DNA of 64,000 bases from Erythrocercus mccallii (lineage: Eukaryota > Chordata > Aves > Passeriformes > Dicruridae), in NCBI GenBank assembly GCA_013397435.1, contig VZRG01000444.1, positions 66,277-130,276 on the forward strand, written 5' to 3'. The position numbers were made by a program, and so were the translations under genes. The notes beneath the pieces were generated by a model. The model was not told where the DNA came from and searched no databases. It saw only the letters and a program-made list of their open reading frames with translations. Positions 11,601 through 23,120 of this stretch are shown here, piece after piece; the stretch's first letter is position 1, and each line of letters begins with the position of its first letter.

Positions 11601-12868
11601 CGAAATTTCTTAATTTTGTCTTTCATTCACTGAATTTTCAGTTGAGGCATTACTTTCTTCACAGTTTTGCCCAACAGAAAACTGCTTTCTTGTTCTTTCA
11701 ATGTCTTAGTCCCAGTCATCCTTTAACTTGTCACCTCCAAAGTGGATTATTCCATATGGAGCTAGTGATTTACCAGCCAGTCATTTTATCTGCCCATAAG
11801 AGAAGTAAAAGTTGTGTAGCTGATCAGCTTCACTTCTGACTGATGATTTTTAAACCTGGATCCTTTGTAACCCTTCCTGGGAGATATCTCTCTCTACCCA
11901 GTGTTGCCACAAATAATTAGACATAAGTATGGCTACAATGCAGTCCATAATTATTATGAAGTGCACCTCTTGAGATGTGCTCATTCTGGTTATTCCAGCT
12001 TCCAAAAACACTGTCTTCTACCAGTGAATGTTAAGGGGTGTTGAGGCAGACTAAGTCAGCACAGGCTACTTCCATTTCAGAAGAGGGCTGTGCTGCAGTT
12101 CTGTGTAGAGGAATTCCATCTGTTACTCTGTTGTAGTATATTCAAATATATTTTTGTCTGACATGAGAATCTGCCTTGGCAGAGACAAAGTGAGATGGCA
12201 GCAGGGTGGGTGTGTTAAGGCAGAGGCAGTGACGTGTTGAGGTAGGAGGAGGACCCAATATTGTGGTTTGGCAACTACCACAGACAAGGGATATGATAAC
12301 TTGGGTGTGTGGGAATTGTATAAAACCTGGGGTAAGGAATAAGATGACACCCACTCAGTGAATTTAATTCCACTTTAAAGATGACTTCCACTTTTTGGTT
12401 GTGTGTCTCTGTTTTACTTATTCTGTGAAGATCTGTGAATTTTTAGACTCAAAAAAAAAATTAAAAATTGTTTGGTTGGGTTGCTTTCTGTATTTTGAGC
12501 ATGCATAATAAGTGATTAGTGAAGAATGCATAGAATCTTGGGATTAATATCATTTCCTCTTGAGGATTTGCATAACTTGAAAGTGCTTCATGCATAACTG
12601 CCTTTGCCATAGCCATGTTTTCCAAGGATCAGAAGAGATCTTTTTAAGGAGTCTTTATTCAATTAAAGATAAATTTTTGAATTCCAGAGATCTTTTTATG
12701 AAGCAAATAACTTCATTACTTTTTTTACAAAACAGGCTGTGTACATGTTTATTTCCAAGCAGTGGTATTTTTTTCAATTTCTATGCTAATTTTTCTTCAG
12801 GTATTCAAAGTCAAAGTTAGGGATTTTTATCTTTTCAATCACTTCTTGTCTGACAGGACATATAATAA
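5641..12868. other. Intergenic DNA without recognisable genes
   Basis: AT-rich sequence with only short open frames (all under 95 codons) that look incidental. An AT-dinucleotide run lies near 5829-5848 and a short GGTA-type run near 8291-8306. A donor-like GTAAGT at 8291 has no convincing partner exon. The A/C-rich stretch at about 11160-11260 is low complexity. I recognise no RNA gene or mobile element. Confidence 0.5.
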
Positions 12869-12910
12869 TACATACATACATACATACATACATACATACA
12901 CACACACATA
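12869..12910. repeat. CATA tetranucleotide microsatellite with CA tail
   Basis: About seven consecutive CATA units followed by a short CA run. It is a simple sequence repeat and probably length-polymorphic. Confidence 0.9.
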
Positions 12911-14260
12911 ATCTCCCATGAGATAGGGTTTTTTCATTTTAGCATCCTGCCACCCCACCTCTAATGGCTTTTTATCACTTTTGGCTGCCTCAATTTATCA
13001 AACTGAGTCATGCCATGAGGAAGCAAATTCTACCTAAGCTGAATGGAAGGATTCCCAGATGGTGATTTTTTTTTAGTCATCTTGGTATAGTTATTTCACA
13101 TTTGTGAACAACTTTGAGAAATTCTCCCTGTCTCAAAACCCTTATCAATCATTAAATTTCAGAAACACAGCTTCTAGCAGCAATACACCTTTTGATAAAG
13201 AAATATACATTAATTTGCTTCTTTGAATAACTGTTTTTTATGATATGAATATGTAAGCCATACATTTGAAAATAATTCGTTAACCTAATTCATACATATG
13301 TCATGTACTTATACATGCCTCAGTAACAGAAAAAAAGGATAATTTTTTAGCTTTAAAGGATTTAATCAGAGCAGGACTCCCCTACAAATTAATAGAATGA
13401 TCCTTCTTCATCTTTGGGCTCTCTGCCAAAATTCATGAGTTTGGCAAAAAAATTAGACTGAAGGCTTTAAAATTAGATCTCACCTGTCTCTTCACAAATG
13501 CTAGTAAAATGCAAGAAATATCTCTCTTGTATTCCGGGCCCAGTGCCAAGATTTTGGGGGCTAAAATGGGGAGACTGTGTTGATTGTGCAGTATGCTTGC
13601 TGAGCAGGGGGTTAGGTTTTGGAAGGAGGCTGCCAGGATGCTCTGCAGCAGTTTGCAGGTGTAAGGACAGCAACCTCTCGCAGTTTGTTCTCTAAGAAAT
13701 CCACTGATATTGTTGATGCCTTTAAGAGAATGTTGAGAAATTCAATAAATTTCTGCTTCCTTAGGGGCTTTTGGAATAAATTAACTCTATGAAGTCCAGA
13801 GGTATGAGTTGGCTAAAATGTCTTCTTCACTACACAGACTCAGGGAAGTGTCTATGTTACTGTATTTAATAGTAACAAAACTGCGAATGCTATTTCTTAC
13901 ATATGTAGGAACAGGTACTGATAGTGACCATCTGGCTTTTGTGGGGTTTGTTCCAAGTGCAGAATGTAAACTAACTGAATAATGAACATCAATAATTAAA
14001 AAAAAAGCAGTAGTATTCACAGTCACAATGTTTTGGGGATTAAATGAGAGCAAACAAAGACCCAGAAGAGTATCTGTGAATTTATTATTTCAAGGTGAAT
14101 AGTAAACATGTGCTTATTAGTTGTGGTTTCCTGATTTTTTTTTCAGGGTAAAATTGAAAGGCTGATAACATGTGTCATGCAAAGCAATGCTAGTGCATGG
14201 TAACTTGAGGAATAGCCAGGAATGGTAGCAAAAAGCTGCAGGCTGGTGGCTCCTCTAGTG
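12911..14260. other. Intergenic DNA without recognisable genes
   Basis: AT-rich sequence with short incidental open frames such as 13473-13695 on both strands. Nothing else is recognised. Confidence 0.45.
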
Positions 14261-14261
14261 T

Positions 14262-14560
14262 GTAATTGAGCGAAGCGTGAAGTTATTCGCCTGTAAACAA
14301 AGCAAACAGACGTCACTTTGAGCCGTGCTTTATTGGTAATTAAAAACCCACATCGTAGATCAACTGGAGAGGTGTACATTTATACCTGCCATGTGGGGAG
14401 GGAGGCATTAGAGAGGGTTCAGAGGGTTCAGAGAGCCTAGGCCTTTTATGTTATAAAAACAGGCTGGTTCCAGTAGGTATGGCTATGGGGAGGGTCGTGG
14501 GGGTGGCAGCAAGCAGTGCAATATCTAAAAAGCCAAGTGCCATCAACACTTGGTGACATA
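14262..14560 (-). mobile_element. LTR-like block (possible solo LTR)
   Basis: Read on the minus strand, the block has a TATA-like stretch (around 14448-14458), then an AATAAAGC polyadenylation-like signal about 120 bases downstream (14327-14334), then a CpG-containing, pyrimidine-rich segment ending around 14262 near a TTACACA. This order resembles U3-R-U5 of a vertebrate retroviral LTR. I could not fix the ends or find a target-site duplication, and no internal retroviral coding sequence is present. On the plus strand the same segment carries forkhead-like GTAAACAA (14293-14300) and CRE-like GACGTCAC (14309-14316), so a plain regulatory element is an alternative. Confidence 0.25.
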
Positions 14561-14908
14561 GTTACACCTAAGTGTGTTTGTGTAAATCTGTGCCTGAACC
14601 CATCACACAGACTACACAGACATGTGGGAGCAGGTCTGTAGGAGCTCATTTTGGTCAGATTGATGTTATTTACCTTCCTCAGTGCAAAAGCAAATGGGTA
14701 CCTCTACAGAATGTTGTTCCCATTTTTTCTATTATTTACTTAATGAGAAAGACAGTGGTTTGATTTTGGTGGCTGTAATAAAGATAAGCCTGATTTGCTG
14801 CTGCTTTATTAATTGCAGAGTAACTAATGTGAAGGTGAACCTGTTGTTCTCTGGAGTGATGTAGACACAGGGAAACAATTTCAAATTTGAATTTTTTTTT
14901 TATTTCAG

Positions 14909-14963
14909 CATAGAATTGAAGAAGTTCCTCTGTATCCTGACTTTGCCACCCAAAGAATTACTG
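14909..14963 (+). other. Orphan exon-like segment with strong splice sites
   Basis: A 55-base segment is bounded by a textbook acceptor (a long T tract, then ATTTCAG ending at 14908) and a textbook donor (CTG then GTAAGTA at 14964). Two of the three frames are open through it. It could be an alternative SCN1A 5'UTR exon, an exon of an unannotated noncoding RNA, a downstream exon spliced from SCN9A readthrough transcripts, or a cryptic exon that is never used. The call rests on splice signals alone. Confidence 0.35.
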
Positions 14964-17900
14964 GTAAGTACAACATTGAATGAAGCATTCTACTTTGTTC
15001 AGATTTTCTTTTAAAATATTTTCATACTTTTCATTTTATTACAGAGGTATTTTAAAGGGGAAATGCAAAGATGATAATTAGATATTACCTAAGCATTCTA
15101 CGTGCTGTCCGTTATACTGTGCCTAGATTCTTCATAATTTCAGAAAATGCAAGACATGTTAAATGAACTAAAAATTATGAGGCTAAAATGCAAACAAGTT
15201 ACTTTTAATTCATGTACTATGGTGCTTAAACAGAGTTCTGGTAAATAGCATTTCCTCTAATACTATTTTTAATATTTCTTGTCTTATCTTAAAAGCCTTT
15301 TATTTCCTGAATTAACATTAATTCCAATTAAAAATAGAGGATGCTACTTCATTCCACTGGTTGAAATGAGATACAACCACTGTTGTAGCTTTAGAACATG
15401 AAGGCAGCATATTAAATCTCTAGGACTTTCGTGATTTTGAGCACCTACCATCTGATGGTTGTTCAGCAGCCTATGTGAAATGAATTAGTAAATTTCAAGT
15501 CTGCAATGCTGTGCTGCCTATTCTTTACATAAATAGACAGGCCAATTCTCCAGAGATGGCAGTCTGGCACCTCTCACAAGTTTTGCATTTACTTACAATT
15601 CATTATTAATTGTTAAGTGCTTACAGCACACTTGATATTGTAAAAAATACAAAGATACAGTCCCTGCCTGGAGGAGATTACTTTAGAAGATAAGCAGAAC
15701 CAACACGTTCTTTACATACACAACAAATACAGTTTTCATTGTGTTTTGTTCAAATTCTCTTATACTCAGAGAATATGGGCTCCAAGGCAGGTTACACAAC
15801 ATTTCTTTACTGTCTTTCCTATTACCCAGTTCAGAGTGAAAGAATTGTCAAAGCATGCCTGGCTATATGCAGTATGGCAGGTTTCACTGTTCAGAACAAT
15901 TGGTCCCAACTGCTCTTATTTCTGGTTTAAGGTTTCAAACCGCTTTTGAAAGCTATCAAATTTCACATTAATCTCCTCAGGAGGAGAAAGAATGAGTTTC
16001 TGGATGGGAAGACAAGCCAGAACTGATGCATAGTGAATAGCATGAAAGGCATAATGTTACTTGGAAGGATCTCTGTCAAGTCTGTGCGCCCTTATCCATA
16101 AGGCAGAAAGTTTTATGATTTTCTTTGGGGACTGGGGAGGATAAGAAATTAATAGGTTAGGGAAATGTGACATCTTCTTAAAGAAAAAAAATATGCTACA
16201 CTGCATTTTATGAGTAGAATGTGTATGATTTTATTTGTATGATTTGTTCTCAGGTAAGTATTAGTACACGGCACATTTGGGTTTTTTATGTCCACAGCTA
16301 TACTTGTTCCAATCCCTTTCATTCCAGAATCTCAGGCACAGTCACCAATTTTTGGAAGGCTTCATAAATAGTAACAAAGTGTTAAATGTTAAGAATTGGG
16401 TGAATGAGGGAACGTTTGTAACGAAAAATAAATGATAAAACGGAAGGAAACATAGGCAATAGGAAGTGAATGACCTAAAACATATAGAGAAAGAGAGAGA
16501 ATAATATTCTGAAAAAATACAGATAGAAAAGAAATGTGATCAAATCACAACAAACAAAGCACCTCTGCAACTGTTTTTGAATAGTGTATGTTTTGCTTCT
16601 AATAGTCTGGTCTATGTATGAGTCAGTTGCTTTAATAGGACAGCAGATTATAATAAGCAAAAAGAAAATATGATTGGAAGGCATCACTCTGAGGGCTCCT
16701 AAGTAGAGGGCAGTTGAGGAACCAGGTCCCAAGAGCTGGAAGACTCCTGGCTTGGCTGCCTACAGATCCCACTGAAACTGACCTTGAGTCAGTGCCTGGA
16801 GCTTGTCAGGACTGTGGAAATGCTGGCTGCAAGAAAGGGAACTGTCTTCTGGGAGGGCTGGTAGGTGTTAAGAGCTGCTCAGCTTCTTCTTGATCAGTGT
16901 GTAGGAACTTAGAGATCTTGAGATAATATTTTTAGCAAAACAGGTACTCCATGTATGCGGTTCTAAATATTACCTCTTCTGTTAAATCAAAACTGTCTAG
17001 TCATGATCCTCTCATTAAATTCACAAATGGAAGACATATAAATGCCAGGTTCAGAAGAAATTGCGTAAGCTCATCTCAGAAGAATTAACACACTGCCAGT
17101 CAGCTCACTAGAATTTCACTTTTCACTTCAGGACACCAGAAACTCCTTGTTAACATCATAACCCTTTCTGTTGCCTTCAGACCCTTTTACCAACATATTC
17201 AAGTCTATATATCAATAATCTATTATAAAGAGTCTGAAAGCACCACCAGTACCAACATATACTTTGCAATAAGTGAAGTCCAAGGGGATCTTGACAAATT
17301 TACATCTGTTTTAAGGAATAGGCCAGGAGGAATACCAAGCTGATCCATGTGTAGTTTCTTTCAAAATGTGTCTAATGGGGGATAGTCAGCTGAAGAAAAA
17401 AACTGATTGAACTCAGAAGGTACAATAGAATAGGCCACAGAAGCAAATAAGAGGTCTTGGATCGATATTTCAGACACTCTTCAGCAAATTTAAGCAAAAC
17501 TAGCTTACATACTGAATACTCAAGACAAATTCAATGTAATTATCAAAACATATATAATTGAAAGTATTCTCCACGTTTGAAGCTCTTGAATGTGTAGTCA
17601 GTTCTAAAATCAATCATCCTGGATACCGTCTGAGCAACATAAATTTTAAGTGAGGGAAATGAATCTCACTTTAGTTGTAACCATTTAGACAGAGTACTGA
17701 AAGGCAATCAACATCTACAGAGTGCTGGAAAAAGAGTTTTGAATTCTCTGAAAGATGGTAATTTCTAAAATTAGGCCTAGGCTTTTTTTCTAAAACACAA
17801 TTATTTTTTTTTTTAATTCTAGCTTACATCAAAATTTTTACATCAAAATGGTTGGGGAAAACTTCAGGCATGGTGATCCATCAACCCAACTACTTCATAT

Positions 17901-20509
17901 TTGCTGATTGAGATTTTTCAGTAACAGGCTAAGATCTTCTGAAATTTACTTTGCTTTGCTTTTCAAGTTACTGGAATATATAATGCATCAATCTTTTTGA
18001 AAACAGAAATGTAGATGCCAGGCATATTTGAAAGATGAAGAGTTTCTTATGGTAAACATAGCATGCATTTGTGCTTTCCTCTAGGGACCCTCCTAAACAT
18101 AAGCTCACACATATGCCTTTATAGCAGCTATAAAAAAAATGTCTGTGTTTCTATCAGTCCTTATGTCTCATGATGAAAAAAGTTCCCATTGGCAGCATAT
18201 TTCCTATTCTATGTTATTTGGATTTGGCTTAGACAGGATTTTATCTCATCATTTGGGTATAGGCAAGGAAACACCAAGAGGTGAGGTCATAAGAAATAGA
18301 AATACTTCCTAGAGTTCCTATACTACAGCATCTGCAGGGAAATCAGACTTTGTAACCATGAACTGCAACATATAAGTATAGAGTGACAGAGAAATACCTA
18401 TCTACATATGTACCTGCCATATGAAAAAAAGGGTTTTGAAAAAGCTTATTATTTGATAACTCCCTGTTAAACCGAATAATTTGGAATGTCTGCTCCCAAG
18501 CATAGTAGGTTCCCAGCTACACTGGTTGAAAGAATTGGTAATGTAAACAGGAAAGCATACTCCCATCACTTTCATTGCTGAAAATCATTGTGCTCTTTTC
18601 TGAAAAATGGTAGGAAAATAAATTAATTTAAAAATTATGCTTGTATTGGTTTCAGATTGCAGCCTGCAAATGCAGTCCAAAAAGCTAAATGTAGCAGTAA
18701 CAGTAGGCAGCTTCCCAGAGGTGCACACTGGGAATACCTCAGGAAGCAGTAAATACTTCAAGAGCAAAACATTCAAGACAGATGAAAAGTGAGACACACC
18801 CCTACAAAAGCCCCACACATAGTTTTATGCAATGTTTTAAATTATTTATTATTATAAAACAAATAGAAAAAATACAATTCCACAAAAAAACCCCACCAAA
18901 AACCAAAAAAAGCAATCCTTAAATAACAAACTCAAGAATTTTAATTTACCCAAACTAGTACAATTTTAAGGCATACAAGTTAACACATTTTACTATATGA
19001 AATATTGCCTTTTATTCAGCTACTTCTTCTGGTTCTCAAAAAAAAAGATGTTTTGGGAGGGAATATAGTTTTTTGCTACTGGTGTTACTACTGGCCTGAT
19101 AATGTTTTAGACTAAAGGTGTTATAATCCTTCTAAAGATTATTATTTTGTTTTCTTTCAAAAATTTAATAATTTGTTCTGTGCTTTGCTTGCAGGATTTT
19201 GGTTTAAAATTATCTAAAACAACTTTGATAATTATTTTCCTAGTGATTATTATAAGCTTGAGGTCTTCTGGGAGAATGTCAAATTATATGTCTATAATTA
19301 CTTTGACTCCTTACAGTTTCTGTTCAATAAAAAAATTAAGATCAATAGCTCTTGGCACACAGTAGCTATGCAGAGCTCCTTGTCTCTGCAGGCAAGAAGT
19401 TCCAGCTTATATAAATAATGAATTCTCATCCCCACAAAAGCTTGCATTAAGTTGTCTGTTATTTGCCATTCATCTACAGATTGTTTGAATCCTCATTCTC
19501 TAATAATTATATATTTATATCAGATAGAGTGCAAAGATATTTGGAAATAAGAGAAAGCTATTCTCGGGAGCATGCTGAAGGAATATTGGAAATGTTCCAT
19601 AAGCTTAATACATTCTAATGGCTATTCCTAGCCAAGGGAACTGGTGATTGTAAGACTTCAGGCCCCTGTTGAATATGAAGCATGCAAAGCACACTAGATC
19701 AGCAGTTGAATTAAGGTAAACATTATTGAGGTATTTTAAATCATTGGAGGAACTTTGCTTTGTAGTGTGATGCCATCTATGTAAGAAGACATGCCATCTT
19801 TTGCCATCTTTTATGCTGTTCTGAGAAGCTTCTGTGTGGCTTTGGGCATTTTTGTGGCATGCTCTGGTTGTGTGTCAGACTTGGGGAAATTAAAAATACA
19901 CAACTTGCTGCTCTTTTGCACCTGCTGGGATGTACCAAACCTCACTTCATTTATGATTCAGTTTCATTACCAAATTTCACCATCTATTGCTTATGTTGAC
20001 AATGTCCAAAATGTTTAATTACCATGTGCTTGTAATACATCCAAAACAATGTCTTTTCATATTTTTTCCTCAGCTTGGAAAAACTATTCTGTACAAAAAT
20101 TATTTTTAATGAAAATTTTAAAATTTGAAGCATTAGCAAAATAGCAACACAAATATAGCCAGGAGAGTAGAGAATCATTTAACTCTGAATTATCAGGAGT
20201 CACGTCTTAGGCACATAATGACTTGCACAGGCCTGCTGCTGGTACTTGTTTCCTATTTCAAATCTCAGTTAAATTGCAGAAAATACTTTCCTATTATTCC
20301 CATTTTAAGGAGCTGCCACATTTCACTGAAGCCAGTTGTATCATTCCTGATGGGGTGGCATGCTGTGAGCACAGGCAGGGATGTGACTCCCCAAAGTTTA
20401 CCAATAGACATGTGTGCTTAAATTATAATCAAAAAGGGTTTGAGAGCCACAAAGCATTTTGTGAGAATATTCAGTGTGGTGCAAAGGTAAACATGCAAAT
20501 ACACACTCA
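14964..20509. other. Intergenic DNA without recognisable genes
   Basis: AT-rich. Open frames are short and lack motifs. A donor-like CTCAG-GTAAGT occurs at about 16249-16258, but I see no matching acceptor upstream. Nothing else is recognised. Confidence 0.45.
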
Positions 20510-20550
20510 GTGTCATCAATGACACTGATGACACATTCAATGTGTCATCA
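20510..20550. repeat. Clustered palindromes built on GTGTCATC
   Basis: Two adjacent inverted repeats. At 20510-20525, GTGTCAT and ATGACAC flank a two-base spacer. At 20526-20550, perfect 12-base arms (beginning TGATGACACATT) flank a single central base. The word GTGTCAT or its complement therefore occurs four times in 41 bases. It could extrude as a hairpin or bind a dimeric factor; function is unknown. Confidence 0.85.
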
Positions 20551-21199
20551 TAAGGACAGATGAGAAGAAAAGGAGTTAAGCAATACGTTATTTTTAATAT
20601 TCTGAATGCTGTCTGTTGACATACCAGCCATGGACTCCATTTTATTACTGTGTATCAAAAGTTGAAATAAATGAGATGAATCAGTAAGACTTAATGAACA
20701 ACAGTAATATTCCCTTATTGTTAGCACAACTAACAGCAAGTTTCTGAAAATATGACATTAGGAATACTGGAGGATTTCCAATCTAACTCCAAATTTATAA
20801 ACACTAGAAATCCCATTTTGAAGAACTATTGATGAGTTACATCTCGGTTCCAAATAAAATACTGAAGATATTTGGATTTGAAGGCCAAAAATTAGAGGTT
20901 AAAGTGCTAATTATTTTAGTGAGCAAAAAGATAAATCTCGTCAAATTACTCTCTTTTTTGAAAGGATCATAAATCTATTTAAAAAGGCAAGTGTTGAGGC
21001 ATAGTTTGTGGGGGTTCTTTATGTTACTAAATATCATACACTTTAAACAGTTTGGATGCGAGTGATCAAGTTAGGTGGGCTACAAGCTGGGCTGGTAGAT
21101 TTAAAAATATTACTAATGAGGAGTTTCTGAGTGGTATTATTTCTAGGAAGGACCCTCTATAAATAGGTTATTTGGAGTAATTAATATTTTTGTTAGTAA

Positions 21200-21660
21200 T
21201 GCACACTATGCTATGTTTTTGATAGTAAAGTTTGCAGATGACATGGAAGAAGGAACAAAGTTGGCAAGGTTGGTATTTCAAGGCAAGCTGCGTAGTCTGG
21301 TTTAAATATTGGAGGTGAAAACACCGAATTTGAATGTAGTCAAATGAAAGGAACAAAAATTGGGATTTCAGAATGTAGGCTAAGAAAGTTCATTTTCAAA
21401 TGAAACAAGAGTGAAAAATTTAAAATCCAAAACCACCTCAAAGTGTATTGTCTGGGCAAGAAGGCCAATGTATTACTGTGATGATGGGAATGGAGAGCAG
21501 CAAGTAGAAGCAGGGACATGAGCATGGTATGAGCTGGAACATGTGGCAGTGATGAGGTTTCTTTAAAATATCCTGCCTTTTGTTCAAGAAGGAGTTTAAT
21601 GGTCTATTAAGAGATTGTGGGACATGCAAAAAAGTGTTTTGAGGGACTGGCAATGAGATT
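21200..21660 (+). mobile_element. Possible badly decayed CR1 LINE fragment
   Basis: Two short words in the right order resemble the CR1 reverse-transcriptase 3' region: AAGTTTGCAGATGACA (about 21228-21243) and AAGAAGGCCAATG (about 21459-21471). The sequence between and after has diverged heavily and has no long open frame. Family membership is tentative. Confidence 0.4.
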
Positions 21661-23014
21661 TAAACCAAACTTAAATAATTCAATTTATGAACTGAAAAGA
21701 AAATTAAGAAGCACTCATTACTGTTGGGTGGAGAAGATATTACAGTGGGAACTCCCAAGCTTGTCTGAAAATTGAATATTTTCTAGAAAACAGCGGTTGA
21801 TACTAGATGAGTTCACGTTGTAAAATGCAGTTTATTTTAAATAAGCGTTGGAACAGCTGATACACAAGGCAGTGGACATGGAACTGATTTGGGCCTTTCA
21901 TTCAGATTTAGATCAAATTTAAATTCTTCACGTCCATTGTACAATTCATTAAGTTAGCAATTTCTCTTTTCCCTTCATCGTTAAAGGTTTTCCTATGATT
22001 AATAGGAACAATTCCACTTTAAGATTATTATTATAATCAAATTATGTCCTTTAGAGGTCATGAAACAACTTCTCCAAGATGCATAAATTAGTCTATATTC
22101 TGTTTATTATTTTTTATGAATTGCTTTGAGGAAGTTTAAATTAGCACTGAGAATTAGATAGTTTTCAGAATATACCTGCAGTCTGAAGGACTGATGGGAA
22201 TGATGCAGCTGTATCCTTCCCATGAACTCAGCTTTAAAGTGGTTGTTGAGTCAAGTTGTTCAAGTCAACAACAAAGGAAAGCCCTTGAAAATCTTTCTTC
22301 TGCAGCACAGGACTTCTTTCATCTAGCAATCACTTACCATAGAGGCACTTGCTGTGACTTTTTGTCTTCATTCTATGACCTTTGTCACCCAATTATTTAA
22401 TTTCCTTCTCATTCCAGTTAAAATAAATAAATTATGGTTTCATTAGAGGAGTTACTGAGCTAAATCCAGTGGAATGAACCTGAGACTAAACATTCTAGCC
22501 CATGAGGCCTGAAGTTCTATGAAGTAATGTTGCTTGTATTTTCCAATTTTCTAAAATCACTGCTTTATCTGAATGTGGCTGCGATTGAGTAAACCTATAA
22601 TGGATTAGCATTTCTTTCTATATTGGTGTTGAATATGCTTAAGAACAGCTCTTAGCAATGGCAAATTTTATCATTTTGCTCCAATTCTAGACTGACATGG
22701 CTGTTCCAGCAGACTCAGAGTAACAAATGGAGGGGTACAAGTTGTAGAAATAAAATATCAATATAGCCTCACAACCAAAATCAAGGTAACCCTCCTGAAG
22801 CTCAAGCATCCTCACAGAACTGCTATGTTAAAAAGGGAAAAATAAAAAATTACTCATCCTCTTCTTTTAGTCTTAAATGAGGAGGTAATGAAGTGGAAAA
22901 CTCAGTGTTTCCAGGAAGCTGGTGAGTCAAAACAGAAATCTTGGAGAAAGGTTTGAGAGCTGCTGTTATGGGCAGAAATTCCTATAAATGTTTCTGTTTT
23001 ATTTTCTATTCCAC
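21661..23014. other. Intergenic DNA between CR1 remnants
   Basis: AT-rich, no recognisable genes. Parts may be further decayed CR1 sequence that I cannot align by eye. Confidence 0.4.
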
Positions 23015-23120
23015 TGGTACTTGGGGTCATGGTTCAGTGGTGAACACAATGGTTCTGGGTTAATGGTTGGATGCGATGTTAGAGGTCTTTTCTAGCCTTA
23101 ATTATTCTATAATTATATTC
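23015..23120 (+). mobile_element. CR1 LINE, 3' terminal fragment
   Basis: Contains the diagnostic CR1 3' end: GGTTGGATGCGATGTTAGAGG, then TCTTTTC and a CCTTAAT segment, ending in degenerate ATTCTAT-type terminal repeats (23101-23115). CR1 copies are typically 5'-truncated like this one. Several mismatches from the consensus suggest an old insertion. It is a main reason for assigning the window to a sauropsid. Confidence 0.8.

Noticed and set aside
16249..16258. Donor-like CTCAG-GTAAGT suggesting another leader exon
   Set aside because: No convincing acceptor or promoter lies upstream within a reasonable exon length.
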